54,149 nucleotides of DNA from Acidobacteria bacterium UBA2161 (GTDB taxonomy: Bacteria > Acidobacteriota > Vicinamibacteria > Vicinamibacterales > UBA823): positions 23,465 through 77,613 of the forward strand of contig DCWN01000038.1 in the NCBI GenBank assembly GCA_002328835.1, given 5' to 3'. Numbering within the stretch: the stretch's first letter is position 1; each line of letters begins with the position of its first letter. Both the position numbers and the translations under genes were made by a program. Shown piece by piece: positions 39,401 to 47,056 of this stretch. The notes under the pieces were generated by a model. It searched no databases and was not told the DNA's origin. It worked only from the letters and a program-made list of their open reading frames with translations.

Positions 39401-40047
39401 GCCGACTCCGCCGCCGGCTTTCGAGCAACCACCGCGGAGACCATCTGGCCGTCACGATCGCCTTCGTCGGCACGCGCGACGGTGAGCGGCGCGACGAGCC
39501 GCGGCAGTTCGCCGGGTTCGAGCAGGAAGGCCGGATTCCTTGGACGGCCGCGCTTGACATGGGCCGTCGTGAAGGTCTCGTAGAGCAAGATGCCACCGGG
39601 CCGGAGTGCGCGGTGGAACGCCGGAAACAGCGGGCGGTGCAGGTAGCGCGTGACCACGACCAGGTCGTAGGCCGCCTCGCCGAGGTCGACCTCACCGGCT
39701 TCGAGGTCACGGACGTCCAGGTCGAGTTGAGCGTCGAGGCCGAGACGCTGGGCGACACCACGCAGCTTGTCGACGGCGGCCGCATCGCGGTCGACCGCGT
39801 GAACCTGCCAACCGGCCGCCGCCAGCAACAGTGCGTGCCGGCCGCGGCCACACGCGATGTCGAGCGCCCGCCCGCCCCCGAGCAAGTCGGCGTTCTCGAG
39901 CAGCCATCGCGACGGTCTGCCGATCTCGCCGGTTGTCCGGACGTCGAGCAACCGGACCATGCCGTCGGCGATGAGCCGTTCGGCTTCCGTGGCATCGCTG
40001 TGGCGCGGGCCGGGCGCGGTGGCGGTCAAACCCTGAGCATATCCCAC
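39397..40047 (-). CDS. Class I SAM-dependent methyltransferase
   Basis: A 216-residue methyltransferase. The SAM-binding motif I is ALDIACGRGRHALLLAAAG near residue 60, with motif post I Asp in HAVDRDAAAVDK; LVVVTRYLHRPLFPAF and LRPGGILLYETFT are motifs II-III. The pattern resembles TehB-like and small-molecule methyltransferases. GTG 40047 and TTG 40029 are both possible starts. Its stop overlaps the PIG-L gene, which suggests that the two act on one small molecule; that is inference. Confidence 0.82.
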   Translation of the reverse strand: MGYAQGLTATAPGPRHSDATEAERLIADGMVRLLDVRTTGEIGRPSRWLLENADLLGGGRALDIACGRGRHALLLAAAGWQVHAVDRDAAAVDKLRGVAQRLGLDAQLDLDVRDLEAGEVDLGEAAYDLVVVTRYLHRPLFPAFHRALRPGGILLYETFTTAHVKRGRPRNPAFLLEPGELPRLVAPLTVARADEGDRDGQMVSAVVARKPAAESA

Positions 40048-40162
40048 GCCGGCTGGCGACCGAGGCGGACAGCGACGTCACCTCGAGGGGACTGGCGGCG
40101 TCCACCGAGCCCGTGTTCTCGGGCGATTGCACCTGGGCACGGCGCTTGCTACTCTCGATTGC

Positions 40163-41089
40163 ATGCGCATGAGGATCCTTCCCGCCGCCGGCATGGCTGC
40201 CCTCGCCGGGTTCGCGATGTCGGCGATGTCGATCGTTGGGGCCCAGCAGCAGGTGCCGATGTTCAGTTCGGGAACCGACATCGTGCCGCTGTACGTCACG
40301 GTCACCGACCGCGACGACCGGCTGGTCGCCAATCTGAGGCAGGAGGACTTCGAGATCTTCGACGACGAGGTGCCGCAGGAGATCGTCGTCTTCCGGAACG
40401 ACGTCCAGCCGATCTCGGTGGTGGTCATGCTCGACACCTCCGCCAGCATGACCGCCAAGCTGAACCTGCTGATGGCCGGCGCCGAGCAGTTCCTGATCAG
40501 GTTGTTGCCGGGTGATCAGGGCCGGGTCGGCGCATTCAACGACAAGATCGAATTGAGTCCCGAGTTCACCGGTGACCGCGACCGGCTGGTGGCCGAGCTG
40601 GGCGAGCTGGACTTCGGCAATCCGACGCGGCTCTACGATGCGATCGACTCGAGCCTCGACGCGTTGAAGGGTATCGAGGGCCGGCGCGTCGTGCTCGTCT
40701 TCACCGACGGTGACGACACCGGCAGCGATGCGGACGACGACGACGTGCTGGATCGCGCGATTGCAGAAGAAGTGATGATCTACGCGATCGGCTTGCGGGC
40801 CGAATTCTTCAACGGCGCGCGGATGGTGACGAGCCGGCCGGACCGCGGCCTCCGAAAGTTCGCGCAGGAGACCGGCGGCGGCTACTTCGAGCTGCGCCGG
40901 GAAGACGAGCTGGGCTCGACCTTCACGCGCGTCGCGCAGGAGCTGCACAGCCAGTACGTCATCGGCTTCACGCCGGCCGCCCTCGACGGCGAACTCCACG
41001 CGCTCGACGTGCAGCTCAGGAGGCCGGGCATGACGGCGCGGGCGCGCCGCAGCTATATCGCCGACGCCGACAGCCTGAGCAGTCCCTAG
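40163..41089 (+). CDS. VWA protein of the acidobacterial VWFA type, exported
   Basis: A 308-residue protein with a signal peptide (LPAAGMAALAGFAMSAMSIV, then GAQQ). The early segment FSSGTDIVPLYVTVTDRDDR and LRQEDFEIFDDEVPQEI is the conserved start of the acidobacterial VWFA family. The VWA MIDAS reads VVVMLDTSASMTAKLN near residue 95, with LVFTDGDDTGSD near 185. It should bind a divalent metal and partner proteins in the periplasm. The frame is open to 40127, but the ATG at 40163 leads straight into the signal peptide. Its stop TAG forms the first bases of an intergenic repeat copy. Confidence 0.84.
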   Translation: MRMRILPAAGMAALAGFAMSAMSIVGAQQQVPMFSSGTDIVPLYVTVTDRDDRLVANLRQEDFEIFDDEVPQEIVVFRNDVQPISVVVMLDTSASMTAKLNLLMAGAEQFLIRLLPGDQGRVGAFNDKIELSPEFTGDRDRLVAELGELDFGNPTRLYDAIDSSLDALKGIEGRRVVLVFTDGDDTGSDADDDDVLDRAIAEEVMIYAIGLRAEFFNGARMVTSRPDRGLRKFAQETGGGYFELRREDELGSTFTRVAQELHSQYVIGFTPAALDGELHALDVQLRRPGMTARARRSYIADADSLSSP

Positions 41090-41108
41090 ATGGGGCGCCG
41101 TGCGCGCC
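41087..41108 (+). repeat. Intergenic palindromic repeat, partial copy
   Basis: TAGATGGGGCGC followed by a 3-base loop and a diverged arm (GTGCGCGCC) matches the first half of the 41352 element. As there, the first three bases are a gene's stop codon. Confidence 0.55.
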
Positions 41109-41212
41109 CTGGCCTCCTGCCGTCGACGCGCTGTCCACCCTGCGGGCGACTCGCCGGCGACCGCATCCCCGGAGTCTGTGCGTCGTCGCCATCGCCGGAC
41201 AACTTTCCGTCG

Positions 41213-41255
41213 CTTGGCTCCGTCTCACATAGAGAGAGACAACAAAGGAGCCAAG
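41213..41255 (+). promoter_or_regulatory. Hairpin that buries the Shine-Dalgarno of a 32-residue ORF
   Basis: CTTGGCTCC (41213-41221) pairs perfectly with GGAGCCAAG (41247-41255). Directly inside, GTCTC (41222-41226) pairs with GAGAC (41236-41240). The mRNA would have 14 base pairs, a 9-base loop and a 6-base bulge (AACAAA) on the 3' side. GGAG, the ribosome-binding site, is inside the stem and the ATG follows directly after it. That is the geometry of RNA thermometers and other translational switches. The switching signal is unknown. Confidence 0.65.
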
Positions 41256-41354
41256 ATGCTGAAAGATTTCTCGTTCTCGAGCAGCGCCGACCGGGTGGTC
41301 TTCGTCCTGCTGACCGCCACGTGGGTCTCCGGGATCGCCCTCGTCCTTATGTAG
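41256..41354 (+). CDS. Small single-span membrane protein (32 residues)
   Basis: ATG 41256 is preceded by AAAGGAG at a good distance. The product MLKDFSFSSSADRVVFVLL continues as a hydrophobic TM helix (about residues 13-31) and ends IALVLM. There is a charged or polar N-terminus of about 13 residues. The longer frame from 41100 has no comparable ribosome-binding site. I know no named family. It stands alone between the VWFA gene and the convergent MoaD/AOR operon and ends in a repeat whose hairpin could terminate it. Small-membrane-protein regulators are a likely class; the specific role is unknown. Confidence 0.6.
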   Translation: MLKDFSFSSSADRVVFVLLTATWVSGIALVLM

Positions 41355-41450
41355 ATGGGGCGCCTTGCGCCCCAAGCCCCACGCGGCGTCCTGCGCGGGG
41401 AACCCGAGAGCCCCACTCCGGACGCCGCGGAGCGCGCTGTGCGCGCTCTG
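41352..41450 (+). repeat. Intergenic palindromic repeat, longest copy
   Basis: The first 34 bases match 639-672 (minus strand) at 33 positions. They start at the stop codon of the small ORF and form a perfect stem, TGGGGCGC (41356-41363) with GCGCCCCA (41367-41374). The downstream half (41409-41446) recurs at 32835-32870. The element separates the small ORF from the convergent MoaD gene and may terminate transcription in both directions, although it lacks a T-tract. Confidence 0.68.
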
Positions 41451-41453
41451 GAC

Positions 41454-41708
41454 CTATCCGCCGGAGATGGCGGGAACCACTTCGATCACATCGCCGTCGG
41501 CGAGCGCACGCTGGCCGGCGCCGTGCAACACGATCTCGTCGTTCACGGCGAGGTTCAGCATCGAATCGTCCCACTGCGCGCGGAATCCGGGCAGGCGTCG
41601 GTCGAGCACCTCGACCAGATCGGCGATCGTGGCGACCGGATCGGTGACCGTGAGGGTATCCGGGCCGTCGCCGCGGAGGGTCGTCGGCAGGCGTACGGTG
41701 ACGGCCAT
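41454..41708 (-). CDS. MoaD/ThiS-family ubiquitin-like sulfur carrier
   Basis: An 84-residue beta-grasp protein ending in the diglycine VVPAISGG that is thiocarboxylated in MoaD. Internal motifs are VTVRLPTTLRG at the start, and DEIVLHGAGQRALADGDVIEV near residue 60 (typical MoaD/ThiS loop). MoaD supplies sulfur for the molybdopterin or tungstopterin dithiolene. The gene directly follows the AOR gene on the same strand, with 22 bases between, as often in AOR operons. ATG 41708 is used although the frame extends to 41789. No MoaE is nearby. Confidence 0.86.
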   Translation of the reverse strand: MAVTVRLPTTLRGDGPDTLTVTDPVATIADLVEVLDRRLPGFRAQWDDSMLNLAVNDEIVLHGAGQRALADGDVIEVVPAISGG

Positions 41709-41730
41709 GACGATTCGCAGCCGTTCGAAC

Positions 41731-43686
41731 TCAGGCGGACGCGGTGAGCACCGACTCGAGTTCGCGGCGCCAGGCAGCAGCCGGCACACCCTCGTCGGTC
41801 AACCCCGAGATCTCGTAGAAGCGCGACAGCATCGCGTCGAACTCGGCGCGGTCGATCTTCTCGCCCTTGTACGCACCGACCTCGATCTCCTCGTCGAACC
41901 ACCGCTCGGGTAGCGTGTCGTCGCTTCGCCGCACGCCGAGTCGCTGATTGATCAAGCGCTCGACCCCCATGATATTGAGGCCGATCCGGTCGAGCGCCCT
42001 CGCGTCGAGCGCCAGGCCCGTGACATTGGCGATCTGGTCCGAGAACTGGTCGAGGCCCGGCAGCGACGGGCTATTGAACAGCTTGGTCGTGAACCGGCAC
42101 ATCCCGACCGCGTCGCCGACGCCGTAGACGTTCTCGCAGGCGCGAACCGCCCGCTCCTTCGTCTCGTAGACGTTCGGTTTCGCTGTGACCGGCGCGCCGT
42201 AGAGCTTCGCCTTGAAGTCGGCGTCGTCGTTGATTCGCGCGTTGATCTCCAGCGTGACCCGGTTCCTGAGGTGGTCCATCCCACGCGTCGCCACGGCCAG
42301 CCCAAGCGCGAACGCCTTGAGAATCCGCGCATCGTGCGGATCCGACTGCATCAGGCCCTTCACGGCCATCCGGTACTTCAGCGCCTCGGCCGGATAGTGC
42401 CCCCGCTCGACGGCGCGCGTGCCGTCGGCCAGCACGTTGCCGAATCCCTCGCGCCGCGACATGTCGAAGAGCAGCCGCTCGACCAGTTCGGCATCGCCCC
42501 AGGTCAGTTTGAGGCCGCCGGTGTGGGCCACGCCGATGATGCCGCGCTGGTACAGCTCCATCGCCCAGGCGATCGCCGACCCGCTCGAGGCCGCGTCGAG
42601 GCCGAGGTCGTTGCAGATGTTGTTCAGCCGGATGACCGATTCGAGCCGATCGATTCCGACGTTCGGCCCGAACTTGCCGAGGGTCACGTACTCGGGACCG
42701 TCGCCGCGGCCGTACTTGTCGGCCGCGTCGTCGTTGAGATGGTTCAGCGGGCGGCAGTTGACCGGACACCGGAAGCAGCCCTCCATCCCGGCCCGGTACG
42801 GCGTGATGTGCTCGGCGTCGAGACGGTCGGTCCAGGTCGTTTCCTGGTTGTTCTTCGTCCCCATGGCGCCGAGGATCCGGCTCGGCTTGTAGAGGAACGG
42901 TGTCCCCATCGTCCGCAGCGCGTGCTTGACGACCGAGGTACCAAGCAGCTTCATCGCGATCGTCTTGTTGTAGGGCTTGTAGGGCTGGGCCGTTTCGAAA
43001 TCGTGGGTCTGGCCCTGCACGACGATCGCCTTCACGCGAAGCGAACCCATCTTCGCGCCGGTGCCGCCCCGCGCGTAACAGGCCTTCGGCCCGGCCATGA
43101 TCGCGCTCGACATGACCTGGTTCTCACCGGCGCGCGTGACGCTCGCCATCGCGAGATCGCGCGTCCAGGCGCCGTCGAGATCGGCCGCGATCCGATCGCG
43201 CAGGTCGATGTTGTCGAGGCCACGATAGGGCGCCGCGTCGCGGAACTCGACCCGGCCCTCGCCCAGCCAGAGCCAGATCCATGCCTCGGCGCGTCCGTAG
43301 ACCACGAGGTGGTCGAGGCCGTTCATCTTCATGAACGACGGAAAGTAGTCGCCGGCGTTGCTGTCCATCAGGACGCCGGACTCGGGCGACCACGACGTGG
43401 CGTTCCCCCGCGCCGCGCTCGGGACGAGGCCGGTCAGGACGCCTGAGCCAAAGATCAACGGGACCGAGGGATCAGTCGGATCGAGGGTCTCGTCCAACAG
43501 GCGGTGGAGGTAGAACATGTTGGCGCCGCGGCCGGCGAGGAAGGTCTCGACGACCTTCCGCGGCGTGTAGGCCTGCGCGACCCGCTGGCGCGCCAGGTCG
43601 ATGAAGAGCGTGGCACCTTGCGTTGGAAACTGCGGTTCGCGCGGCAGCTCGGTCAGAAGCTGCGCAACGCGATCGTCGATGGTCAT
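41731..43686 (-). CDS. Aldehyde:ferredoxin oxidoreductase-family tungsten enzyme
   Basis: A 651-residue AOR-family protein. The N-terminal AOR domain contains AGRGANMFYLHRLL near residue 50 and GNATSWSPESGVLMDSNAG near 90. The [4Fe-4S] ligands are CFRCPVNC (Cys ~303, 306, 310) and a distal Cys in AVGMCRFTTKLF near 528. These enzymes oxidise aldehydes to acids with two tungstopterins; other members are benzoyl-CoA reductases or act on other carbonyl compounds. Length is normal. ATG 43686 (MTIDDRVAQL) is preferred over GTG further upstream. It lies between the MoaD and proline-racemase genes and should share their transcript. The substrate is not shown by the sequence. Confidence 0.9.
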   Translation of the reverse strand: MTIDDRVAQLLTELPREPQFPTQGATLFIDLARQRVAQAYTPRKVVETFLAGRGANMFYLHRLLDETLDPTDPSVPLIFGSGVLTGLVPSAARGNATSWSPESGVLMDSNAGDYFPSFMKMNGLDHLVVYGRAEAWIWLWLGEGRVEFRDAAPYRGLDNIDLRDRIAADLDGAWTRDLAMASVTRAGENQVMSSAIMAGPKACYARGGTGAKMGSLRVKAIVVQGQTHDFETAQPYKPYNKTIAMKLLGTSVVKHALRTMGTPFLYKPSRILGAMGTKNNQETTWTDRLDAEHITPYRAGMEGCFRCPVNCRPLNHLNDDAADKYGRGDGPEYVTLGKFGPNVGIDRLESVIRLNNICNDLGLDAASSGSAIAWAMELYQRGIIGVAHTGGLKLTWGDAELVERLLFDMSRREGFGNVLADGTRAVERGHYPAEALKYRMAVKGLMQSDPHDARILKAFALGLAVATRGMDHLRNRVTLEINARINDDADFKAKLYGAPVTAKPNVYETKERAVRACENVYGVGDAVGMCRFTTKLFNSPSLPGLDQFSDQIANVTGLALDARALDRIGLNIMGVERLINQRLGVRRSDDTLPERWFDEEIEVGAYKGEKIDRAEFDAMLSRFYEISGLTDEGVPAAAWRRELESVLTASA

Positions 43687-43708
43687 CACTGAGTACGGTA
43701 CCACAGGG

Positions 43709-44719
43709 TCAAAGCAGGAAGCCTTCCTTCAGCGGGTCGTCGTCGTCGATCAGGAAGGTGTGCTCGCCGGTAATCCAGGCCGAGCCTTCGATCTCGGGCA
43801 CGATCGCCGGATACTCCCCGACCTCGGTTCGCCCGACGATCCGGCCGCGGAACGTCGTTCCGATGAGGCTCTCGTGCGTGAACGCCTGATCGTCGGCCAA
43901 CAGACTCATCGCGTCGAGCACCGCCATCACGGCCGACGTCCCCGTGCCGCAGGGCGAGCGATCGACCTGCGCATCGGCGAAGATCGTCACGTTGCGCAGG
44001 TCGGCGTCGGGCGCGTCGGCCATGCCGGTGAAGATCGTGCCGTAGATCCCCTCCAGGCCGTCGTCGAGTGGGTGCACCACCTTCACCTGCGCCTCGACCG
44101 AACGCTTGATCGCCATGCCGGCCTCACGCAACGCACCGAGGTGGGCCTTGCCGACCCCGAGTCCCGCCGCCTCGGCATCAACGATCGCGTAGAACGCCCC
44201 GCCGAAGGCGACGTCGACCGGCACCTGCCGGTCATCGAGTCGAATCGACAGTCCAGGATGGAGGACGAACGAGGGCACGTTGACGAAGGCGACGTGGTCG
44301 ACGCGTAGGGCCCCGGCACGTTCGGCGACCGACGCCCGCGCCGTGATCGGGCCCGCCGGCGAATCGAGGACGATCGGCTCGCCGGCGGGCAGGTGCAGCA
44401 GCCCGCGCTCGAGTGCGATCGTGACGACCGCCACGATGCCGTGGCCGCACATCGTGCTGTAGCCCTCGTTGTGCATGAAGAGGATGCCGGCGTGCGAGCC
44501 CTCGGTGGCGGCCTCGGTCAAGACCGCACCGTACATGCCAGCGTGCCCACGCGGCTCGAACATCAGGGCCCGCCTCAGCGCGTCGTGGTGCTCCCTGACC
44601 CAGGCACGCTTCTCGAGCATCGTCTCGCCCTCGGGAGCCGGAAACCCGTCGACGACGAGGCGCAGCGGTTCGCCTGCCGCATGGGCATCAATGGTGCGGA
44701 GGGGGCGGTGTTGCGGCAT
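43709..44719 (-). CDS. Proline racemase-family enzyme (4-hydroxyproline 2-epimerase type)
   Basis: A 336-residue proline racemase-fold enzyme. The two catalytic cysteines are present, in YSTMCGHGIVAV (~90) and DRSPCGTGTSAVMAVLD (~256). Family members with both Cys epimerise proline or hydroxyproline, while the dehydratase branch replaces one of them. Early motif RTIDAHAAGEPLRLVVDG is standard. So a role as epimerase is favoured. AOR follows after 22 bases. The divergent OCD-family reductase gene 40 bases away also fits amino-acid imine metabolism. Confidence 0.86.
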   Translation of the reverse strand: MPQHRPLRTIDAHAAGEPLRLVVDGFPAPEGETMLEKRAWVREHHDALRRALMFEPRGHAGMYGAVLTEAATEGSHAGILFMHNEGYSTMCGHGIVAVVTIALERGLLHLPAGEPIVLDSPAGPITARASVAERAGALRVDHVAFVNVPSFVLHPGLSIRLDDRQVPVDVAFGGAFYAIVDAEAAGLGVGKAHLGALREAGMAIKRSVEAQVKVVHPLDDGLEGIYGTIFTGMADAPDADLRNVTIFADAQVDRSPCGTGTSAVMAVLDAMSLLADDQAFTHESLIGTTFRGRIVGRTEVGEYPAIVPEIEGSAWITGEHTFLIDDDDPLKEGFLL

Positions 44720-44738
44720 TGGTCGGCACGATTATAAG
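44711..44738 (+). promoter_or_regulatory. Possible promoter for the OCD-family gene
   Basis: TTGCGG (44711-44716) and TATAAG (44733-44738) are 16 bases apart, within the 40-base divergent gap that must serve both the racemase operon and the OCD gene. Weak -35 match. Confidence 0.3.
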
Positions 44739-44759
44739 CTCGCTCAGGAGCACGACCCC

Positions 44760-45740
44760 ATGCCGCTCATCCTTCCAGAAGAAGAGGTCCGCGCGCTCAT
44801 CTCGATTCCCGACCTCGTGCCGCTCATGGAGCGGACGCTGGGCCAGTTTTCGGCGGGCGAGGTCGACCAGCCGCTCCGTAGCGTGCTTGGCATCGGTCCC
44901 GACCGGTCCTTCTGTGGTGTCATGGCGGCAGCGCTCCACGACCCGGCCGCAGTCGGCACGAAACTGATCACGATCGTCGACCGGAACCACGATCGCGGGT
45001 TGCCGTCGCATCTGGCGACCGTGGTCCTGCTCGACCCCGAGACCGGCGCGCTGATCGCCCTGCTCGGCGGGCGTTACATCACCGAGGCCCGGACCCCTGC
45101 CGTCTCGGCGATGGCGGCGCGGCACCTGGCCGTGCCCGGACGACAATCACTGGCGCTCCTGGGCTCGGGTGTGCAGGCCCGCAGCCACTTCGAGGCGTTC
45201 AGCCGGACGCTCGAGGTCGAGACGGCGCGGGTCTGGAGCCCGAACGCGTCGCATCGTGAGCGATTCGTGGAAACGGCGGCGGCCTCCTCCGGCGTGTCGA
45301 TCACGGCCGCATCGTCAGCCGAAGAAGCGGTCCGCGAGGCGACGCTCGTCGTCCTGGCCACGTCGTCAGCCGTGCCGGTCGTCGATAGCGCCTGGGTCGC
45401 CGACGGTGCGCACGTGACGTCGGTCGGCGCGCCGGTGCCGGATCAGCGAGAGATCGACCCGCGGCTCGTCGCGCGGGCGCGAGTCATCGTCGACTCGAGG
45501 GCGGCTGCGCTCGCCGAGTCGGGCGACATCGTGCAGGGGATCGCCGAAGGGCGCTTCGAGGCGACGCAGATTGCCGGCGAGATCGGCGAGGTCGTGAACG
45601 GCACGTGCCAAGGCCGCACGAGCCCGTCCGAGGTCACGCTCTTCAAGTCGCTCGGGATGGCGGTCGAGGACATCGCCGCCGCCCACCTCGCGTACACCCG
45701 CGCCCGGGAACAGGGGCGGGGTCAGGAGGTCGAGTTGTAG
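44760..45740 (+). CDS. Ornithine cyclodeaminase/mu-crystallin-family imine reductase
   Basis: A 326-residue OCD-family protein. It has the N-terminal PLILPEEEVRALISIPDLVP, LITIVDRNHDRGLPSHLATV near residue 70, a Rossmann motif LALLGSGVQARSHFEAF near 133, and VTSVGAPVPDQREIDPRL near 220. Relatives reduce cyclic imines such as pyrroline-2-carboxylate to proline or deaminate ornithine. AGGAG lies ten bases before ATG 44760; the longer frame upstream overlaps the divergent racemase gene. With that neighbour, a role in hydroxyproline or D-proline metabolism is likely but unproven. Confidence 0.86.
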   Translation: MPLILPEEEVRALISIPDLVPLMERTLGQFSAGEVDQPLRSVLGIGPDRSFCGVMAAALHDPAAVGTKLITIVDRNHDRGLPSHLATVVLLDPETGALIALLGGRYITEARTPAVSAMAARHLAVPGRQSLALLGSGVQARSHFEAFSRTLEVETARVWSPNASHRERFVETAAASSGVSITAASSAEEAVREATLVVLATSSAVPVVDSAWVADGAHVTSVGAPVPDQREIDPRLVARARVIVDSRAAALAESGDIVQGIAEGRFEATQIAGEIGEVVNGTCQGRTSPSEVTLFKSLGMAVEDIAAAHLAYTRAREQGRGQEVEL

Positions 45741-45824
45741 GCGCTCTCGCTCATGACACCGGAGCAGAAGGCCGACCGCCGAAGCTCGCCACGAACTTGC
45801 GCCGATCGACCTTCATGGTGCCCC

Positions 45825-46946
45825 CTATTCCTGCATCATCGACCGGACCATCTCGCCGCCGCCCGAGACGACCGCCCCGTAGACGTTACCGGCCGCGTCG
45901 ACCGCCACACCCTCGGGGTTCGACCCGTCGGGATACGACTCGATCGCGCCGCCGATGAAGTAGCTAACCGACCCGTCGTCCAGGCTGCCGACGCGGATGC
46001 CCGGCGTCCAGCCCGGGTTGCGGACCTCGTCGAACGCCGACTCGGAGTCGGCAACATAGATCATCCCGTCGGGGCCGAAGTCCATGTCACTCGGCCGGCT
46101 GAACTGCTTGAACTCCTCGAGGTAGTTGCCGTCCTGGTCGAAGATCTGCAGCCGGTTGTTGCCGCGGTCGGCGACGATCAGCCGCCCGGCGTCGTCGAAC
46201 AGCAGCGCGTGCGGCGTCCGGATGTCACCCGGCTCGGCGCCCCACTGGCCCCACGACATCAGGAACTCACCGTCGGCCGAGAACTTGGCGATGCGGCCGA
46301 CCGTGGTCGGGTCATCGCTGTTCTGGCCCTCGTGGCCGTCACCGACGTAGATGCTGCCGTCGGGGCCGACCGCCACGTCGCACGGCGTGTTCAAGATCGC
46401 CCCGGTGCCGTCGCCAGCCACGCCGCCTTCGCCGAGCGTCATCAGCAGCTCACCCTCGGGGCTGAACTTGAGCGCCACGTGGCCCTTGCCGGCCTGGCTC
46501 GGATCGTCCTCGGCCGGCCCGCGCGCGTCGGTCACCCAGACATTGCCGTCGGGGTCGACGTGCAGGCCGTGCGGGAAGAGCATCAGACCGCCGCCGAAGC
46601 TCGTCACGACGTTGCCGTCGGGATCGATCTTCAGAATCGGATCGTCATCGGAGTCAGCGCACGAGTTGGCGCCGCAGCGGTCGATCGCCCAGATGTGGAC
46701 GCCGTCGGGGTCGATGCCGACGCCGGCGGTCGAACCCCACTCGCGGTCGTCGGGCAGCGTCCCCCACGCCGCGGAGGCGTACGGGTTCGGCCGATCGTTG
46801 ATCGGCTCCATCGCGGCCGGTTCGGCCTCCGCTTCGGGCTCCATCTCGGCCGGCGGCGCCTCGCCGCCGCCGCACGCCGCCACTCCGAATATCACTACCA
46901 CCGGCGCCACGACGCACCACTGCCACAAGCGATCTCGGTCAACCAT
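45825..46946 (-). CDS. NHL-repeat propeller lipoprotein
   Basis: A 373-residue protein with a lipobox (VVVIFGVAAC) and an acidic Pro/Glu-rich spacer, so it is anchored outside the cytoplasm. Five to six NHL-type blades are visible: GIDPDGVHIWAIDRCG, HGLHVDPDGNVWVTDARG, CDVAVGPDGSIYVGDGHEGQ, ALLFDDAGRLIVADRGNNRL and SDMDFGPDGMIYVADSES. Some relatives are annotated as peptidyl-alpha-hydroxyglycine amidating lyases, but the catalytic residues cannot be confirmed here. AAGGAG six bases before ATG 46946 supports the start. Confidence 0.82.
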   Translation of the reverse strand: MVDRDRLWQWCVVAPVVVIFGVAACGGGEAPPAEMEPEAEAEPAAMEPINDRPNPYASAAWGTLPDDREWGSTAGVGIDPDGVHIWAIDRCGANSCADSDDDPILKIDPDGNVVTSFGGGLMLFPHGLHVDPDGNVWVTDARGPAEDDPSQAGKGHVALKFSPEGELLMTLGEGGVAGDGTGAILNTPCDVAVGPDGSIYVGDGHEGQNSDDPTTVGRIAKFSADGEFLMSWGQWGAEPGDIRTPHALLFDDAGRLIVADRGNNRLQIFDQDGNYLEEFKQFSRPSDMDFGPDGMIYVADSESAFDEVRNPGWTPGIRVGSLDDGSVSYFIGGAIESYPDGSNPEGVAVDAAGNVYGAVVSGGGEMVRSMMQE

Positions 46947-47056
46947 GGGTCTCTCCTTGAAAAGCTCGCAACATCATGTCTAACGAGAGCGACTTTGTCC
47001 AGACGCGGCCCCCCGTGCAGTGGGGCGGCCCAGTCGACGGTCGAGCGCGCAGCCGA

